This document shows, piece after piece, positions 32,100 through 43,628 of a stretch of 49,318 nt of DNA (positions within the stretch are counted from its first letter, which is position 1; every line of letters begins with the position of its first letter). The position numbers were made by a program, and so were the translations under genes. Location of the stretch: assembly GCA_049999805.1 (NCBI GenBank), contig JBNGIO010006396.1:347691-397008 (forward strand), in the 5' to 3' direction. Source of the stretch: Folioceros fuciformis. Lineage: Eukaryota > Anthocerotophyta > Anthocerotopsida > Anthocerotales. A model generated the notes under the pieces. The model ran no database searches and was not told the origin of the DNA. It saw only the letters and a program-made list of their open reading frames with translations.

Positions 32100-35000
32100 A
32101 TGGGGGACTGGTACGAGCGGGATTGGATTCGTCGACAGGTGATGTCCTCAAACTGCTAGGGAGAAAAGCGTTTGCGGACTTTTCAGGAATGTCTTTTTTT
32201 TCCCCCTCCTTTGGGAGCCTCACGGTCTAGTCTGCTGTTTGCAGAACAAGGCCAAGCAGTGGCTCGAAGTTGTGACTGGGCAGCCCATACCTCCTGATAC
32301 TAATCTTCAAGATGTACTTGCAGATGGCAATTTGCTGTAAGTTTGCTTTTCGAAGGGACAGTCTATTCGGACTCTGATTCAGGAATATCATTCCCACTAA
32401 TCTTGCACTTTTCAGGTGGTTGGCAGCAAGGAAGATTAAAAGTTTGATGAAGATAGAGGGAACAGAAGAGAAAAACCGGAGGAAGAGTGCTTACACTCGG
32501 TATGACAATGTGGCCGAGTTTATCCAGGTTGGTGACGAGGAATATTACTAGTCCTGTTGCCATCGCTAGATGGTGTTAACATGAAGGACATGCTCATTGT
32601 GCAGGTCTGCAAGGATGTTGGAGTAAAAGACATTGACCTATGTGTGGCATCTGATGTCGTAGAACGAACAGGGGATTTGCATATGCCAGTCACATGTCTG
32701 CGAGCCCTCTCGAAAAAATGCAGAGCAAAGGATCTTCCAGTAAGGGCCTGATGAGCGCTTGATGATTCGATTTGGTATGCTTCACTGGCTTACGGCTGTT
32801 TTCCGTTTTCCAGATTCCAGATTTTGACAATGTGTCAGGCTTTGGTTTGGCGAGCACTCCCGGTACTTCTTTGGGACATCCTATCTGTTGTGGGTGGATG
32901 CTTTTGTTTGCATTTCAGAGAAACTGATGTGTGCAATTGGTGGTCTTGCAGACAGTACAACTAAAGATAATGACAAGTTTCCAGGTCTTGTCATGGTATG
33001 ATCTTCTTACACCTAGTTTCTTGACTCGGGTTTGAAAATGTGTAGGTAGGTCTTCTTGCCTGCTGACTTGAATTTTGTTCGTCATGGTTTTTTTTGTACA
33101 GCCATCTCCCGCACCAGAAGCCGTTGTAAGCCGGTCATCTTCAGAGCTTGATTTAGGAGCTGTAAGGCGCCTTTCAATGGATGACAATTTGTTTAATTCT
33201 CCAGACAGCCTAACTCCTCCTGCGAAGGTGAGCATGGCTTCTTTGCAGTGTGCAGATTTCCCTTAGGTTTCAAGGTTTATCAAGTCTACTCAAATGGTCG
33301 ATGCAGGTACCAGCGGTGGAAACTGCCTCATCTCTGACTCCTGAGAGCTCACAAAAATCCTCTCAAGCACCAACACCTGGAGCTCCAACAACTCCTGAAA
33401 GTCTGCACATACCCTTGCAAGCATTGGATCCTGGCGCTCCAAATGTTGCGACCAATGGATCCATTCCATTGCAACCTCTCCCTGTGGAGGTCCCAAGACC
33501 CGAGTCACAAGCTGCAAGCGAGGAACCTCCAGGTCAAAGAAGATCATCGTCTCCTCCAACATTGGGAACCCCATCACCCATGGGAAGTGGGGATGCCCTT
33601 GGTCCGGCCTCTGAGCAAGGTTTAGGCAAGGTTGAAAGTGATGGTGCGGATACAAGTGGGAAGGAGGAGGCTACTGGTACAGCAGCAGACCTTGCAGGCA
33701 ACAAGATTAGAGGTGCCGGTGCGGAGAAAGTACTTGCAGGTGACAAGGGCGATGTCTCGCGTTCGGTTAACAAGGGAGATATTTACAATTTATCAAGCCC
33801 AACAACCCCAGCCGCCCCAACTCCAGCACCTCCAAGGAGGAGGAGGCCCGTAGATGATTTACCTGGAGGATCTTACATAGTAACAACCAATGACAGGAAA
33901 AGGGACAAGGATCCGCCCACAAGGGGATCTACCACAAAGCCTCAGGCCAGCCTTCCTGACAGAAGGTCAGGTGCAGATGTTTCTACGACGGTTGGTTCTA
34001 CTGCTTCCGATAAGACTAGAAGTGGAGAGCTGTTACCGAAAGTGGTGCCCCCTCCCTCACAGCAACCAGCAGCAGAGAGTAGGGTAACAGATGCCAAAAG
34101 CAGGGCAACAACTCCCGTTGTTCAGCCCGTTACCCGGGAACAAAGCATTGGGAGTACAACGTCCAGGGCAACATCTGCTGCTCCTATGCAGTCTTTAACA
34201 TCAGAGAAAGGTGTATCTTCTGCTCCCTTGAGAACGGCAACCGCAGCTCCCCAATCTCCTGTACCCGAAAAAGTGGCTATCTCAACCACTCCTGTGAGTC
34301 CAGGGGATAAGCGACCTGCTCCGTCTAAGGCGCCTGTTACTGCAGGCAAGACACGCTCTGATGACAAGAAAGCTGGAGATGCTGCAAGGAAGACTGTTGT
34401 GACGTCCCATACAAATCCAAATGGCACCCAGACTCAGATTCCAGCAAAGACAAGTTCTTCAGTTGTCGATGACAAACGGAATCCAGATGTCCCGTCAAAG
34501 GCAACACCTGCTCCTTCCCAGCCTAGACCTGTTGAGAAGAGGCCAGGAAGTGCACCTTCCAAGGACGCTGCGACTGTGGTCAAGCCCAAGACCAGTGACA
34601 CAGGAATGGCCCAGCCCAAGCCCAGTGATAAAGGAAAGGAGGCTGATACACCGACGGTAAGAAAAACTCATACCCATGATGCTTCTGCCACACATTCTCA
34701 TATGATGGTCCCCCTTTTGCAGAATTCTTTAGTTCTAACTCCATTCCCACAGAACCAGGTCTCGAGAAAACGACTATGGATTCCAGTCATAGCAGGTGCC
34801 GTCGCTCTCGTGGGAACTTACCTTGCAGTGCGCTCCAGGTACAGATCCAGGTTGTTTGCTTAGGCAACTAGTGTAACAAAGGGAGCATGGGGAAGAGTTT
34901 TTTTTTCCTTCGCAGGGTTACCTGGGATTTTGCAGAAGTTGCGTTTCAAAAGCAGGTACTTCAACTGCTGAGGTGTAGGGTCCATTTGTCAAAAACAGAT

Positions 35001-35304
35001 CTAGCTGCATAAGGCATCGATGGAGGCAGCGTGCTATCTGTCTACAGATGGCGAGGCCCAACATGTGCCTCAGCTTCCTCCCTGGCTGTTTCTGGGTAGT
35101 TTGACTAACTGCTGCCTCTGTTTGTGTTATGGCTGTGCGTTCAGGAAACCAACGGCAGTGATTTATGAGGTCAAGCAAGGGGACACTCTGTACAAAATCT
35201 CCAGAAGGAGTGGCAAGAGCAACTGGGAAGAGCTGGTTCGGATGAACCCTGACATCAACAACCCAAATCTCATCTATCCTAGTGAACGTCTCAAATTGAA
35301 TTAA
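32100..35304 (+). CDS. Calponin-homology domain, transmembrane and LysM fusion protein
   Basis: Ten exons (32100-32138, 32245-32336, 32416-32527, 32605-32739, 32814-32862, 32952-32995, 33102-33227, 33307-34656, 34753-34838, 35145-35304) give 730 residues, all phase-consistent. Residues ~8-126 form a calponin-homology domain (AKQWLEVVTG, DVLADGNLLWLAA, YDNVAEFIQVCKDVGV, VVNTL-like VTCLRALSKKC), a fold best known from actin-binding proteins. Residues ~130-650 are Pro/Ser/Thr-rich and probably disordered. A hydrophobic segment (WIPVIAGAVALVGTYLAV, ~658-675) is followed by a LysM domain (~684-729: YEVKQGDTLYKIS, NPDINNPNLIYP), which binds N-acetylglucosamine polymers. The link to LysM depends on the donor at 34839 and acceptor at 35144, joining AG to G as Arg. 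Without that splice the frame stops at 34863, so two separate genes remain possible. Confidence 0.75.
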
Positions 35305-37516
35305 CCAGGGGTAGGTGCACGGATCCTTGCTATATAAGGAGAGCGCTTCCCGCGGATGTGTGAGGGTCAATGTAAATTCATTGGCCATCTGCTTTGTGAG
35401 TCAGGAACCCAAGGTCTCGAGAAAGAAATGTCGAGGGACAAGGTCTTGAAAGCCAATTTTTGCGTTATCGTTTCTTCTGTATCAGCTCTACTTGTGAAAT
35501 TGAAAACCGATTGAACCCTGTCTCTGCGCTGCCCTACTGTAGTACGAATTTCTCCTGTCGGGATTGGATTCCAGGCACAGCAAGGTTGAGCAGTATGTGA
35601 TTTTGATAAGACAAGACTTTTCGTTGTAGAGTCTTCCGAATGACAAACATACTTATTCTTAGCATCATACAAACTTGTAATAAGATCTAATTTGGTCCAT
35701 ATCGCTAACTAGTGCACATACAAGTGGGAAGGAGAACAGCCGAGAAAGTTCTTGCACTGATGAAGGGGATGCCTTCCGTCTTGATCAACAAGCAAATCTA
35801 CACATTTGGATCAAGCCAAGTAACTACTCCAACTTGATCTAAGTAACTACTCCCACTTGATCTAAGTAACTACTCCCACTTGATCCAAGTAACTACTCCC
35901 ATAGATAGAAGGAGAAGGAGATCCTCCACTTGAATTCGGTACACTGAAAGCATCGAAGTCTACACGTAAGGGCGGCTGTGGCTTAACTTCGGCATACTAA
36001 ATGCACCAAAGTCCAGGAGCAAGGGCGGCTCTGGCATTTGGCACAGCTGTAGCTGACGCAGCAGCAGTAACACGTTTTCTGTCCAGAGAGCTTCAGCACT
36101 CCTCAAGCCATCACGCTGTGAGCTGCCTGCAGCTGTAGTCCTGTACGCGTACACTTGACGTTGTCCCGATCTTGCGATTCCCAACTCTGGGCAATGCCCT
36201 AGATCCCTTTCGATGTGCACAGACTCAAAGGTAACAAGGAAATGCGGAATTCGGGCAAGGTGGTGAACGATCGTGGTTGCAACCATACGTGCAGCTTGTG
36301 CGTCCCACCCTGCTCTACGAAGAGCTAACCCTGATCTGGATACCAATCTGCTGTTCGTTGCGGGAGCTGCATGAGCTAACTGTTGTGCACAGTGGATCAA
36401 GAGCTGCAGCGCTTTTCTTTCCCAGGTTCACCATCGACAAAGTCCTATTGCGATCTGGTACCCAATCTGTCATCCACCTGGGCCGTGGGTCACGGCGTCG
36501 TGTGGTTGAGCTGATTCCATCTTACAGGAGACGTGCCTTCTATGGCCCGGAGCTTCTCACGGAAAGGAAACAGTCTCTGCCAATCTGCCATCGACGAGCA
36601 TGCAGGTTTTGCAATTTAAAATGGATCGCTACTGGATCGGCACGTGATACACCAACCAATCGGGAACCCGGGAGCGTTTAGCCACATCCCATGAAGGGGA
36701 AGCAAAAGTAACGTGGTGAACAAGCATCGCCCCTTCCTGCTCCTTTCGACCATACACGACAAGCATCACATGCCCGAGCACTTGTCGGGCATGGCCAGCA
36801 ATCAGGACATGATCCGTGCACATACCTATGTCACTGCAATCTGTGTTTACGCTGTCAAAAACAAACCCGGCATGCATCTTCCAGACTCAGCACGTTTTGC
36901 ATGCTTGTCAACCAGGCAGCTCCCAAACACGCCATCGTTCAACGATCCTCCCATTCAGCAATGCTACCGCACTTCGGCAACTTCGAGTTCCCTACAAACC
37001 CAACAGTCTTCTGCTTCTCTCCCTCTCCCTCCCGTTCCCCGCATCTCTCCCTACCATCCCCTGATCTCCCCAGTTTCCATGACGAAAGATGCCATCCTCG
37101 AAGAAGTCCATTTCCCTACTTTTGGGAAGGCTTTTAAGCTAAAGGATCCTATACTTTATCGAAAAAGAGATGAGAGATTCCCTTTACCCAAAATTGAGGA
37201 AGAATCACATGGGGGCTAGCCTCCCTCAAAGATCAACCTCGTGACTACATGCAAAACTAATCTGAAGTAGAGTAAAATATAAATTTTAATAAGCCTCTTA
37301 ATCGAAATTATGAAATAAAAACTCAAAAATATTCAAAATTACTAAACTTCAAACTGGCCTAGGACGGCCATGGTGAGCTTGTAGCCGTGAGAAGGAGGTG
37401 AATGTCCATGTCAAGGAGAGTGTCGTGCGGTAGAGATCTATGCTTGATCATCGCTGTGAGTAAATAGTGGATTTCGGTAACTGAACCTATTCTCAGATGT
37501 AATTTCTACAATCAAG
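35305..37516. other. Intergenic region
   Basis: Contains the presumed 3' UTR of the LysM gene, a small 23-bp array, and a pyrimidine-rich tract near 37010-37075 (CTCCCTCTCCCTCCC). The largest frame (36713-37219 +) has no domain or start context to support it. The last 250 bases are AT-rich and presumably contain the promoter of the next gene. Confidence 0.45.
35818..35901. repeat. 23-bp tandem repeat
   Basis: About four copies of a 23-base unit built from AAGTAACTACTCCCACTTGAT-like sequence; the first and last copies are slightly variant. Confidence 0.8.
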
Positions 37517-39130
37517 ATGGCCCGCTCGAAGCGTTGGACTGTCGGCTGCCAGAGGTGCTGCCAAACGAAGAAGGATGTCTTGGAGCTCTTGAATGAAGAA
37601 AAGCACGAGGTGGAAAATGTGCAAGCGAAAGTATGGAGACCGCCGAAAAATCATGTTGGCCAAAGCGCAGATGACAGGAGTGAAGAATTCGACTCATTTC
37701 TTCAACTGGCAGCCTGGAACGCACGCAAGGATCTTCCCGTGTTTGAGCCGAGGTTAGTTGGTGCCGCGCTTCCACCGATTGCGGAGGAGCAATCCGAAGA
37801 CGAGTTATGGCCTATTCCAGAGGAGCGTTCTGGAGAGTTCATTTCGGGCCCCTGCTGGAAGGAGAAGAGGCATCGGGAGAGAGCTCAGCAGGTTGCGGTG
37901 AGGGCACATACGGCAGAGGGAGGAGGAGATTGTGATGTTTCAAACACAGCGGAGCTGCTGGTGCAGGCTCGAGATGACGCAGGAAGTGTCTCACGGACTA
38001 AGGGAAGAGGAACAAGTGAGGAGGAGGTGTTCTTGAAGGATCGGAGGAAGGGTGTGAAGGCAGATTTGGGAGAGCCACCCCGAGTTGACGAACGTGAAGG
38101 TCAGGAGAAGGGGACGCACGTTCTGAGAGACGAGGAGGGGAAGGAGGAAGGAGACGAGAGTGCATGTGTAGATGTGAGCTTGGGACGGGATAGTGAAGAA
38201 CATGAGCTGCAGCTGGTGAGAGAGAGGCTGAAATTCTTGAGGCTGCCACCCGGGGATAGCGGGAAGTCATTGCCGCGTTCTTGTAACACAGAGTACGGCG
38301 ACACAGATGGCAAGGGATTCTCGGACGGAAATCGGCGGACGGTCACATCCAGGGAAGGGAAACAACGGGCCTCACGTAATTCGACCGTAGTGGATCACGG
38401 TGGTCCGAGCAGAAGATGCAATGCACCAGGATACATTGCTGATCCAGACATGTTTGCCTTGGAGGCGACGAGCTGCAAGATCCATATTCAGCAGTTTTTC
38501 GATCAGCTGAGTTCGTCTATGACTGATGCGGGAAGCCACAGGATGAGTTGCAGATTGCAGAATGCCAATAACGATGGAGTGGAAACGTGGCCTTCTGGAT
38601 CCGAGGCGGCAGCGTTCTACGTCAAAGCTTGCGGAACTATGGCCATTTTCCGCAACTTCGAGCAGGAGTCCTTCGGCCTGAAGAACAAGGAGGCGGCCAT
38701 CTTCTCACACCCTTCTTCACGCCAGATTGCCTTCATGGAAGATTTTAACACACAATCAGCCAGTCACGATTCTGTCCTCCAGTTCACGAAGATGAAGACT
38801 GAATTATTGGCAGAGACGTTTGGCTACCCGAGAGAGGATTGGCCTGACCTTCTCACGGAATCTTGTTCCCGAGCACTGCTATCAGTTTGGGGATTGCATA
38901 AGTTAGCCTTTGCCTTCGAGCCTCCCGTTACCATGTTCCAAGTGTTTCCTTCCACATCCTTCGACCCTCTACACATGGAGCCCATATGCACTGAAAAGAT
39001 CCCCAAGTCAGTCTTCTCCAAGTTCTCTGGTCTGGTCCAGGTACAGTTCATGGTGACACCGGGTTTCCATGTACAGGACAAACTGCTAGTCAGGAGTCAA
39101 GTATACTGCGCCAGCCGGAAGGCGACATGA
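37517..39130 (+). CDS. GIL1/IRKI-like (DUF641-type) protein, intronless
   Basis: One uninterrupted exon of 537 residues with ATG in context AAGATGG. The C-terminal ~120 residues match the end of plant GIL1 (GRAVITROPIC IN THE LIGHT 1) and IRK-interacting proteins: LLSVWGLHKLAFAFEPPVTM, FQVFPSTSF, HMEPICTE, and VQFMVTPGFHVQDKLLVRSQVY near the end. Upstream, ALEATSCKIHIQQFF and MAIFRNFEQESFGLKN match the middle of the family. The first ~300 residues are hydrophilic, rich in Glu and Arg, with a Cys pair near the start (VGCQRCCQTK); they lack an obvious N-terminal DUF641 coil. Family members act in light/gravity growth responses or bind receptor-like kinases, but the biochemical role is not established. 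Family assignment rests on motif recall and is fairly sure; orthology to GIL1 or IRKI is not. Confidence 0.75.
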   Translation: MARSKRWTVGCQRCCQTKKDVLELLNEEKHEVENVQAKVWRPPKNHVGQSADDRSEEFDSFLQLAAWNARKDLPVFEPRLVGAALPPIAEEQSEDELWPIPEERSGEFISGPCWKEKRHRERAQQVAVRAHTAEGGGDCDVSNTAELLVQARDDAGSVSRTKGRGTSEEEVFLKDRRKGVKADLGEPPRVDEREGQEKGTHVLRDEEGKEEGDESACVDVSLGRDSEEHELQLVRERLKFLRLPPGDSGKSLPRSCNTEYGDTDGKGFSDGNRRTVTSREGKQRASRNSTVVDHGGPSRRCNAPGYIADPDMFALEATSCKIHIQQFFDQLSSSMTDAGSHRMSCRLQNANNDGVETWPSGSEAAAFYVKACGTMAIFRNFEQESFGLKNKEAAIFSHPSSRQIAFMEDFNTQSASHDSVLQFTKMKTELLAETFGYPREDWPDLLTESCSRALLSVWGLHKLAFAFEPPVTMFQVFPSTSFDPLHMEPICTEKIPKSVFSKFSGLVQVQFMVTPGFHVQDKLLVRSQVYCASRKAT

Positions 39131-40324
39131 CATCAGCGTCGGTGCCTGCCTTTTAACGTCAAGCCTCAACAGCATGGTGAGAGGGGCATTGGACCGACAG
39201 TACCAGGACCGTGAAGGCGCAACCTCCAAGCTTTACCCTAACCGGGATTTACAAGCTCCGTGCCCTTCCTTCCCCCAAAGCAGGCCAAATGACATTCGGC
39301 ATGTAAAGCATGCATTTGCACATATTCGCTAACGCCACCTGGTGTTGGTTCCTTCGCCAGCCAACTCGCAATTGGCCCACGATGGCATTCGAAACAAGCC
39401 TGGGTCTCTGCTCGTACCTTCACCGACAACGTTTCTCTGTTTCTCTTGCGTGCCCACAAGGCGGAATGTGGCAAGAGTAGATTATTCTTTTGTTTCCTTA
39501 CTCGATAAAGTCAATCTTGTTTTCTCCTTGTTTATACAGGGGTAGAGATGTTTCGAAATTGTGCAGAAGCCTGACTACTCGGGCTGCTGGCCACGCGGTG
39601 AAGGACTGGCTACCGCGCCCGCCTCTCCCGGCCTCTCACGGCCTCGCTGCTTGCGCCTGCTCTTTCGGCTTTGATTGCCCCTTCGTCCTTTCTTCTGTAG
39701 CTTCCTTCCCGAGGTTCGGCCGTTTGATCCACGATGAAGCCTCTGATCAGCGTTTGTACTTTTGCCATTATGGTGGGCAGCTGCAGATCTGCATGCCTCG
39801 GCAGGGTAGAGTAGGAAAGAGATATTGTATTTAGGATTGACGGAGAGTAGGAGCGGTGAGGAGGACATTCGAGATTGTGGGCTCTTGCGATGGCATTGCC
39901 AATTTTTTACCTTCTGTGATGGAGTGCAAAGAGCGTATGCTTCAAGCAGTGGGAGGCGGAGCTTTCAGAGCGTAGCATGCACGTGGAGCATGTGAAGGTT
40001 GTCAGGTGGGGCTAGGTGGCTTGGAGGTGAGCTGGAGTTGAATTGGCGCTTGTTGGGCGTTTGTCAGGGAGCTTTGTTGCGGGGGTGTGAACGTTGGGAA
40101 TTTGCCTGTGGGTCTGTGCAGAACAGGGTTCTATGGACAGACTGCGGCAGTGCGTCGTCGGATCGGGACCAGGTGTTGGGAAATTAGGCGTTGGGCAGGG
40201 GGACGGGGGTGGCTTTGGCTGCTGGGATTGTTGATAATTGACGCTTGAGACGGTGAAGGAATTCGGACACAGGCTGGGGGCTGGTTGGAGTTAGTGTATT
40301 GTGGTATGGTTGGTTGAAGGAGCC
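39131..40324. other. Intergenic region and probable 5' UTR
   Basis: No credible gene is seen. Overlapping frames on both strands near 39.5-39.9 kb are arginine/serine-rich shadows of GC-rich sequence. From about 39.9 kb the + strand is G/T-rich, as expected for promoter and 5' leader of the START-like gene. Confidence 0.45.
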
Positions 40325-43284
40325 ATGACGGTGGCAGAGGGTAGGAAGAGGCTCGACAAGACGTTAGCGTCACCTGCTCTTACCGACAAAGCTACCGTTA
40401 GGAATATAGTGTACAGCCAGCTCCTCAGATCGTCTCCTGTGGTTCCAGGTAACTTGCCTCTTGCAGTAACGGTGTGGGTGGTGCGATTGTGCGTTTAGGA
40501 GGTTTGCGGTGAACGGTCTGCTAATGTTGGGGCTTGGGTTTGCGGCCAACCACAGATGGGAAGGATGATTTAGCTCAGGCAGACTTGGGGAAGCCTCCCG
40601 TGGAGGCGATTGATACGTATAGTGGCGAGGTTTGGGCGTTTCTAGAAGCTTTGAGGAGCACCTCGGGAGATCGTTTTGGGAAGCTCAGCGAAGGTGATGA
40701 CGATCATGGCGGATGGAAGGTAATGTGGTCGTGTAACCTAGTGGCAAGTGAAGGAAGGACACATAAGATGCATGTAATGAGTGTGATTTTCTTCTCCTGG
40801 TGCAGTTGAAGGAGGAGACAAGCCGATTCCGAGTCATGTACAGGGAAGGCTCTGACGGGACACCAATCCACACCTTGTGTTTGGAGGGAATCTTGGAGGG
40901 TCATATTCCTAATGGTAAGCTTTCAACGGTGCAGCTTGAAGCATAAGAGGGCTTCTTTAATGGGTTTATCATTGGCTTCGATAAGCATTGAGAGTAAGGA
41001 CGCCTCTTCCGGCATTTCTTGCAGCACTCTGCGTGAGCTGGGAAGCGCCTCTGTTCAGAGAATGGTAAGTCGATTCAATGCCTTGGTGTTCAGACATGTC
41101 ATCTTGTCCTGTGAACTTCACCTGAAAACTCAATTGGATTCAAGGTGGCCGCAATTTTCGATTCCAAGTTTCAAGATTTTGGAGTCAAAGTGGGTGCGAC
41201 GGATACGGGTTGGGCAAGACTTGGCTGCTCTCAGGTATGGAAAGCTATCAAGAATGCTCCATTGTTCCAACAATAGGTTCTTGACTGAACATTTCATTCT
41301 GAATGAAGGCTTCGTTTTTTGTGGATGCATCATGATGTACGTGTTGCTCTTATGAGAACGGCTCGTATCCTCAGATTTAAAGTACCATGGCCGTTTGCCC
41401 AGAGAGAGATTGTGTTTTCTTTGTTTGAGCTGGAGTACTTTCAGGAGGATCTTATTTTTGTACTTATGCATTCTGTAAGTGGCAGCTCTTGTCTGTTTCT
41501 ACATGTAGCAGATAATCCGCAATTGCTCATTTCACAATAGTGTGCATATGAGTGGGTAATTCCCTGAGCTGGGCTGACATTGGGTAGAACATTTCGACCA
41601 GGTTCCTCCAACGGATAGAATTGAAGAGAAAGCTTATGGATTCAGTGTCACGGATATCCCTCCAATCCCTCACTCTGTGGTGCGCATGGACCTCGGTGGT
41701 GGTTTTGTCTTGCAAAGAATGGCATCGGGTGTTTCGTATTTTCGGTACACTCCAATGCCAGTCGTTTTCAAACTAGAAGCATTTTGCAGAAGATGTGCAT
41801 AGATGGTATTGTAAAGCATATTCCTTTTCTTCTGGCAGAACGATCATGAATCTGGACATGAAGCTGGACTTCGTGCCACCCTGGGTCATAAATTTCATGT
41901 CCAGGCAACTAGCGGGTCAGGGATATAAGCTGTTCCAGAAGGTACTCTGCTGCTTTGGCCGGAAAAATTCTTTCTAATGGTTTCTGTTGCTCCATGTGCT
42001 TAGGTTTGCTGTGTGCCTTTCTTGTTTTAGGCTGTTTTGCAAGTGGATGCTGGGAAGGGTGGAAAAAGCTTTCAGCAACTAGTCAAGACTGAGCCATTGT
42101 ACGAACGGGTTCGGCAGGCACTGGAATGTGCAGAGAAGTACGAGTTTGGGAACTTGAATGTTGCAGCGGAGCAGGTTTCAGCCATGAAAGAAAGCACTCG
42201 AGACAAGGGAAAATCTTTGCAGGGGAGTCTGCGGAGGCTGGGCAGTGCAGAGAACTACCGGGTGGCACCATTACCGGAGGCACAGCCGCCAATAGCTCAG
42301 CCGGATCCTATTGTCCCTGATCCGGCCTCTACTGTTCCTGTCAAGCTGGCTGACTCAGGAGCCATCGAACCGACTTCGTCAACAAGTCCCATGTCACCTC
42401 CTAGTGAACAGAGGCTGGTGAGCCCGGTACCTGAGTCAGACAAGGGGAGCAGTGTGACAATCCCTCCTGTGGACGATGCTACAGATCCAGAAGTGAAATG
42501 GGCGTTACAAGTGTTGGAGAGAGTTATTGCCTATGTGAGGCAACATGGGACAGGATCTCTTCCTTGCCTCCAGCCTCGTGAGGAGCCCACTATCGTGGAG
42601 GAAAGACAACAGGATCAACCTCCGATTCAGCCGGAGGGCAATGTTGACTACCGAGCTTCTCAGCTGAAGATGGCAGGTGGGAATTCTCATCTCTCTGTTG
42701 TGGAACGTACAACAGAGAACGTTGTCAGCAGAGGTCCAGGACCTGTGAAGGTGGAGGCCAAACCTGTGACGGCGGAAACCAAGCCTGTGAAGGGGGAGAC
42801 CAAACCTGTGAAGGTGGAGACCAAACCTGTGAAGGTGGAGACCAAACCTGTGAAGGTGGAGACCAAACCTGTGAAGGTGGAGACCAAACCTGTGAAAGCG
42901 GAGGCCAGACCTGTGACGGGGGATGCCAAACCTATGATGGTGGAGGCCAAACCTGTGAAGGCTGATGCCAAACCTATGATGGTGGAGGCCAAACCTGTGA
43001 AGGCTGAGAGCAAACCTGTGAAAGTGGAGTCCAAACCTTCTTCACCTCAACGAAAGGGTCGTCCTCAGCGGACGGATTCTGGTCCACAGCAACCCCAGAG
43101 ATGGTCGATGTTCAAGTGCATACCGAGCAGGCTGAGCAGAAGACCTCCTCTGCTGATTGATGGACCACCAGAAGGGGAAGGGAAAATGCGTGAACAAATC
43201 TCTCCGGCCCTGCCCCGGAGTCCCGACACTGGCGAAATTGTATCAGTAGGCAACTTGTGTATAAGCGAGACAGACAGAAATTGA
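40325..43284 (+). CDS. START-like lipid-binding domain protein with long repetitive tail
   Basis: Nine exons (40325-40448, 40556-40719, 40806-40914, 41025-41064, 41145-41234, 41375-41474, 41602-41744, 41839-41941, 42031-43284) give 708 residues, all phase-consistent. Residues ~95-290 resemble the plant START/polyketide-cyclase-like proteins: LCVSWEAPLFREWWPQFSIP, VPWPFAQREIVFSLFELEYF, VVRMDLGGGFVLQRM, and TIMNLDMKLDFVPPWVINF at the end. START domains form a hydrophobic cavity for lipids. There is no homeodomain, PH domain or membrane segment. The last exon (residues 292-708) is one large low-complexity tail with a KPVKVET-type heptapeptide array at ~530-627 and a basic C-terminal part (CIPSRLSRRPPLL). 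The acceptor of exon 7 (GACCAG|GTT) was chosen because it alone keeps the family frame. Ligand and location unknown. Confidence 0.82.
42745..43038 (+). repeat. Fourteen 21-bp coding repeats (KPVKVET)
   Basis: Fourteen in-frame units of 21 bases encode heptapeptides of the form VKVETKP. Units 4-7 are identical in protein and nearly so in DNA, whereas the outer units vary (VTAETKP, MMVEAKP, VKADAKP). The strict multiple of 21 keeps the frame through slippage. Confidence 0.92.
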
Positions 43285-43628
43285 CTGGTCTGGATTCGAG
43301 AACAACGAGACTGGACCTCGTGCGTCGTAAGCATTGGCTGCCTGTGGAATTTTGTTACAGCGTTAAACTGGCAACTTCTCTGCCGATGTAAAAGACGCAG
43401 CGACCCAAGAACAGACTTTCTTGTTTAGCAGTTCTCGTTTTCATCGTCCACGTGAGAGGCCATACAAGTGGACCTCGCATGGCAGAAGCGCGCTTGAGCG
43501 CAAAGGAATTGTCGTCTCCAGGCGATTACTCAAATGCGTGAGCCCACGTATTGGTACATGGTCCCTGCTGCAAGCATTTGCTCTTGTGAACGGCGCCAGG
43601 CTGCTGTAAGTCTCGGTGGAGTTCATGG

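Noticed and set aside
34753-35304. LysM as an independent small gene starting at about 35020
   Set aside because: Only provisionally rejected: the upstream codons from 35020 do not resemble a signal peptide, while the phase-correct splice restores Arg between the hydrophobic segment and LysM. Transcripts would settle it.
36713-37219. 168-codon + frame ending in a pyrimidine-rich tract
   Set aside because: Composition follows the CT-rich DNA, and neither a domain nor homology to neighbouring genes is visible.
39490-39868. Overlapping + and minus frames near 39.5-39.9 kb
   Set aside because: Both strands are open over the same GC-rich stretch with Arg/Ser-rich translations, typical of chance.
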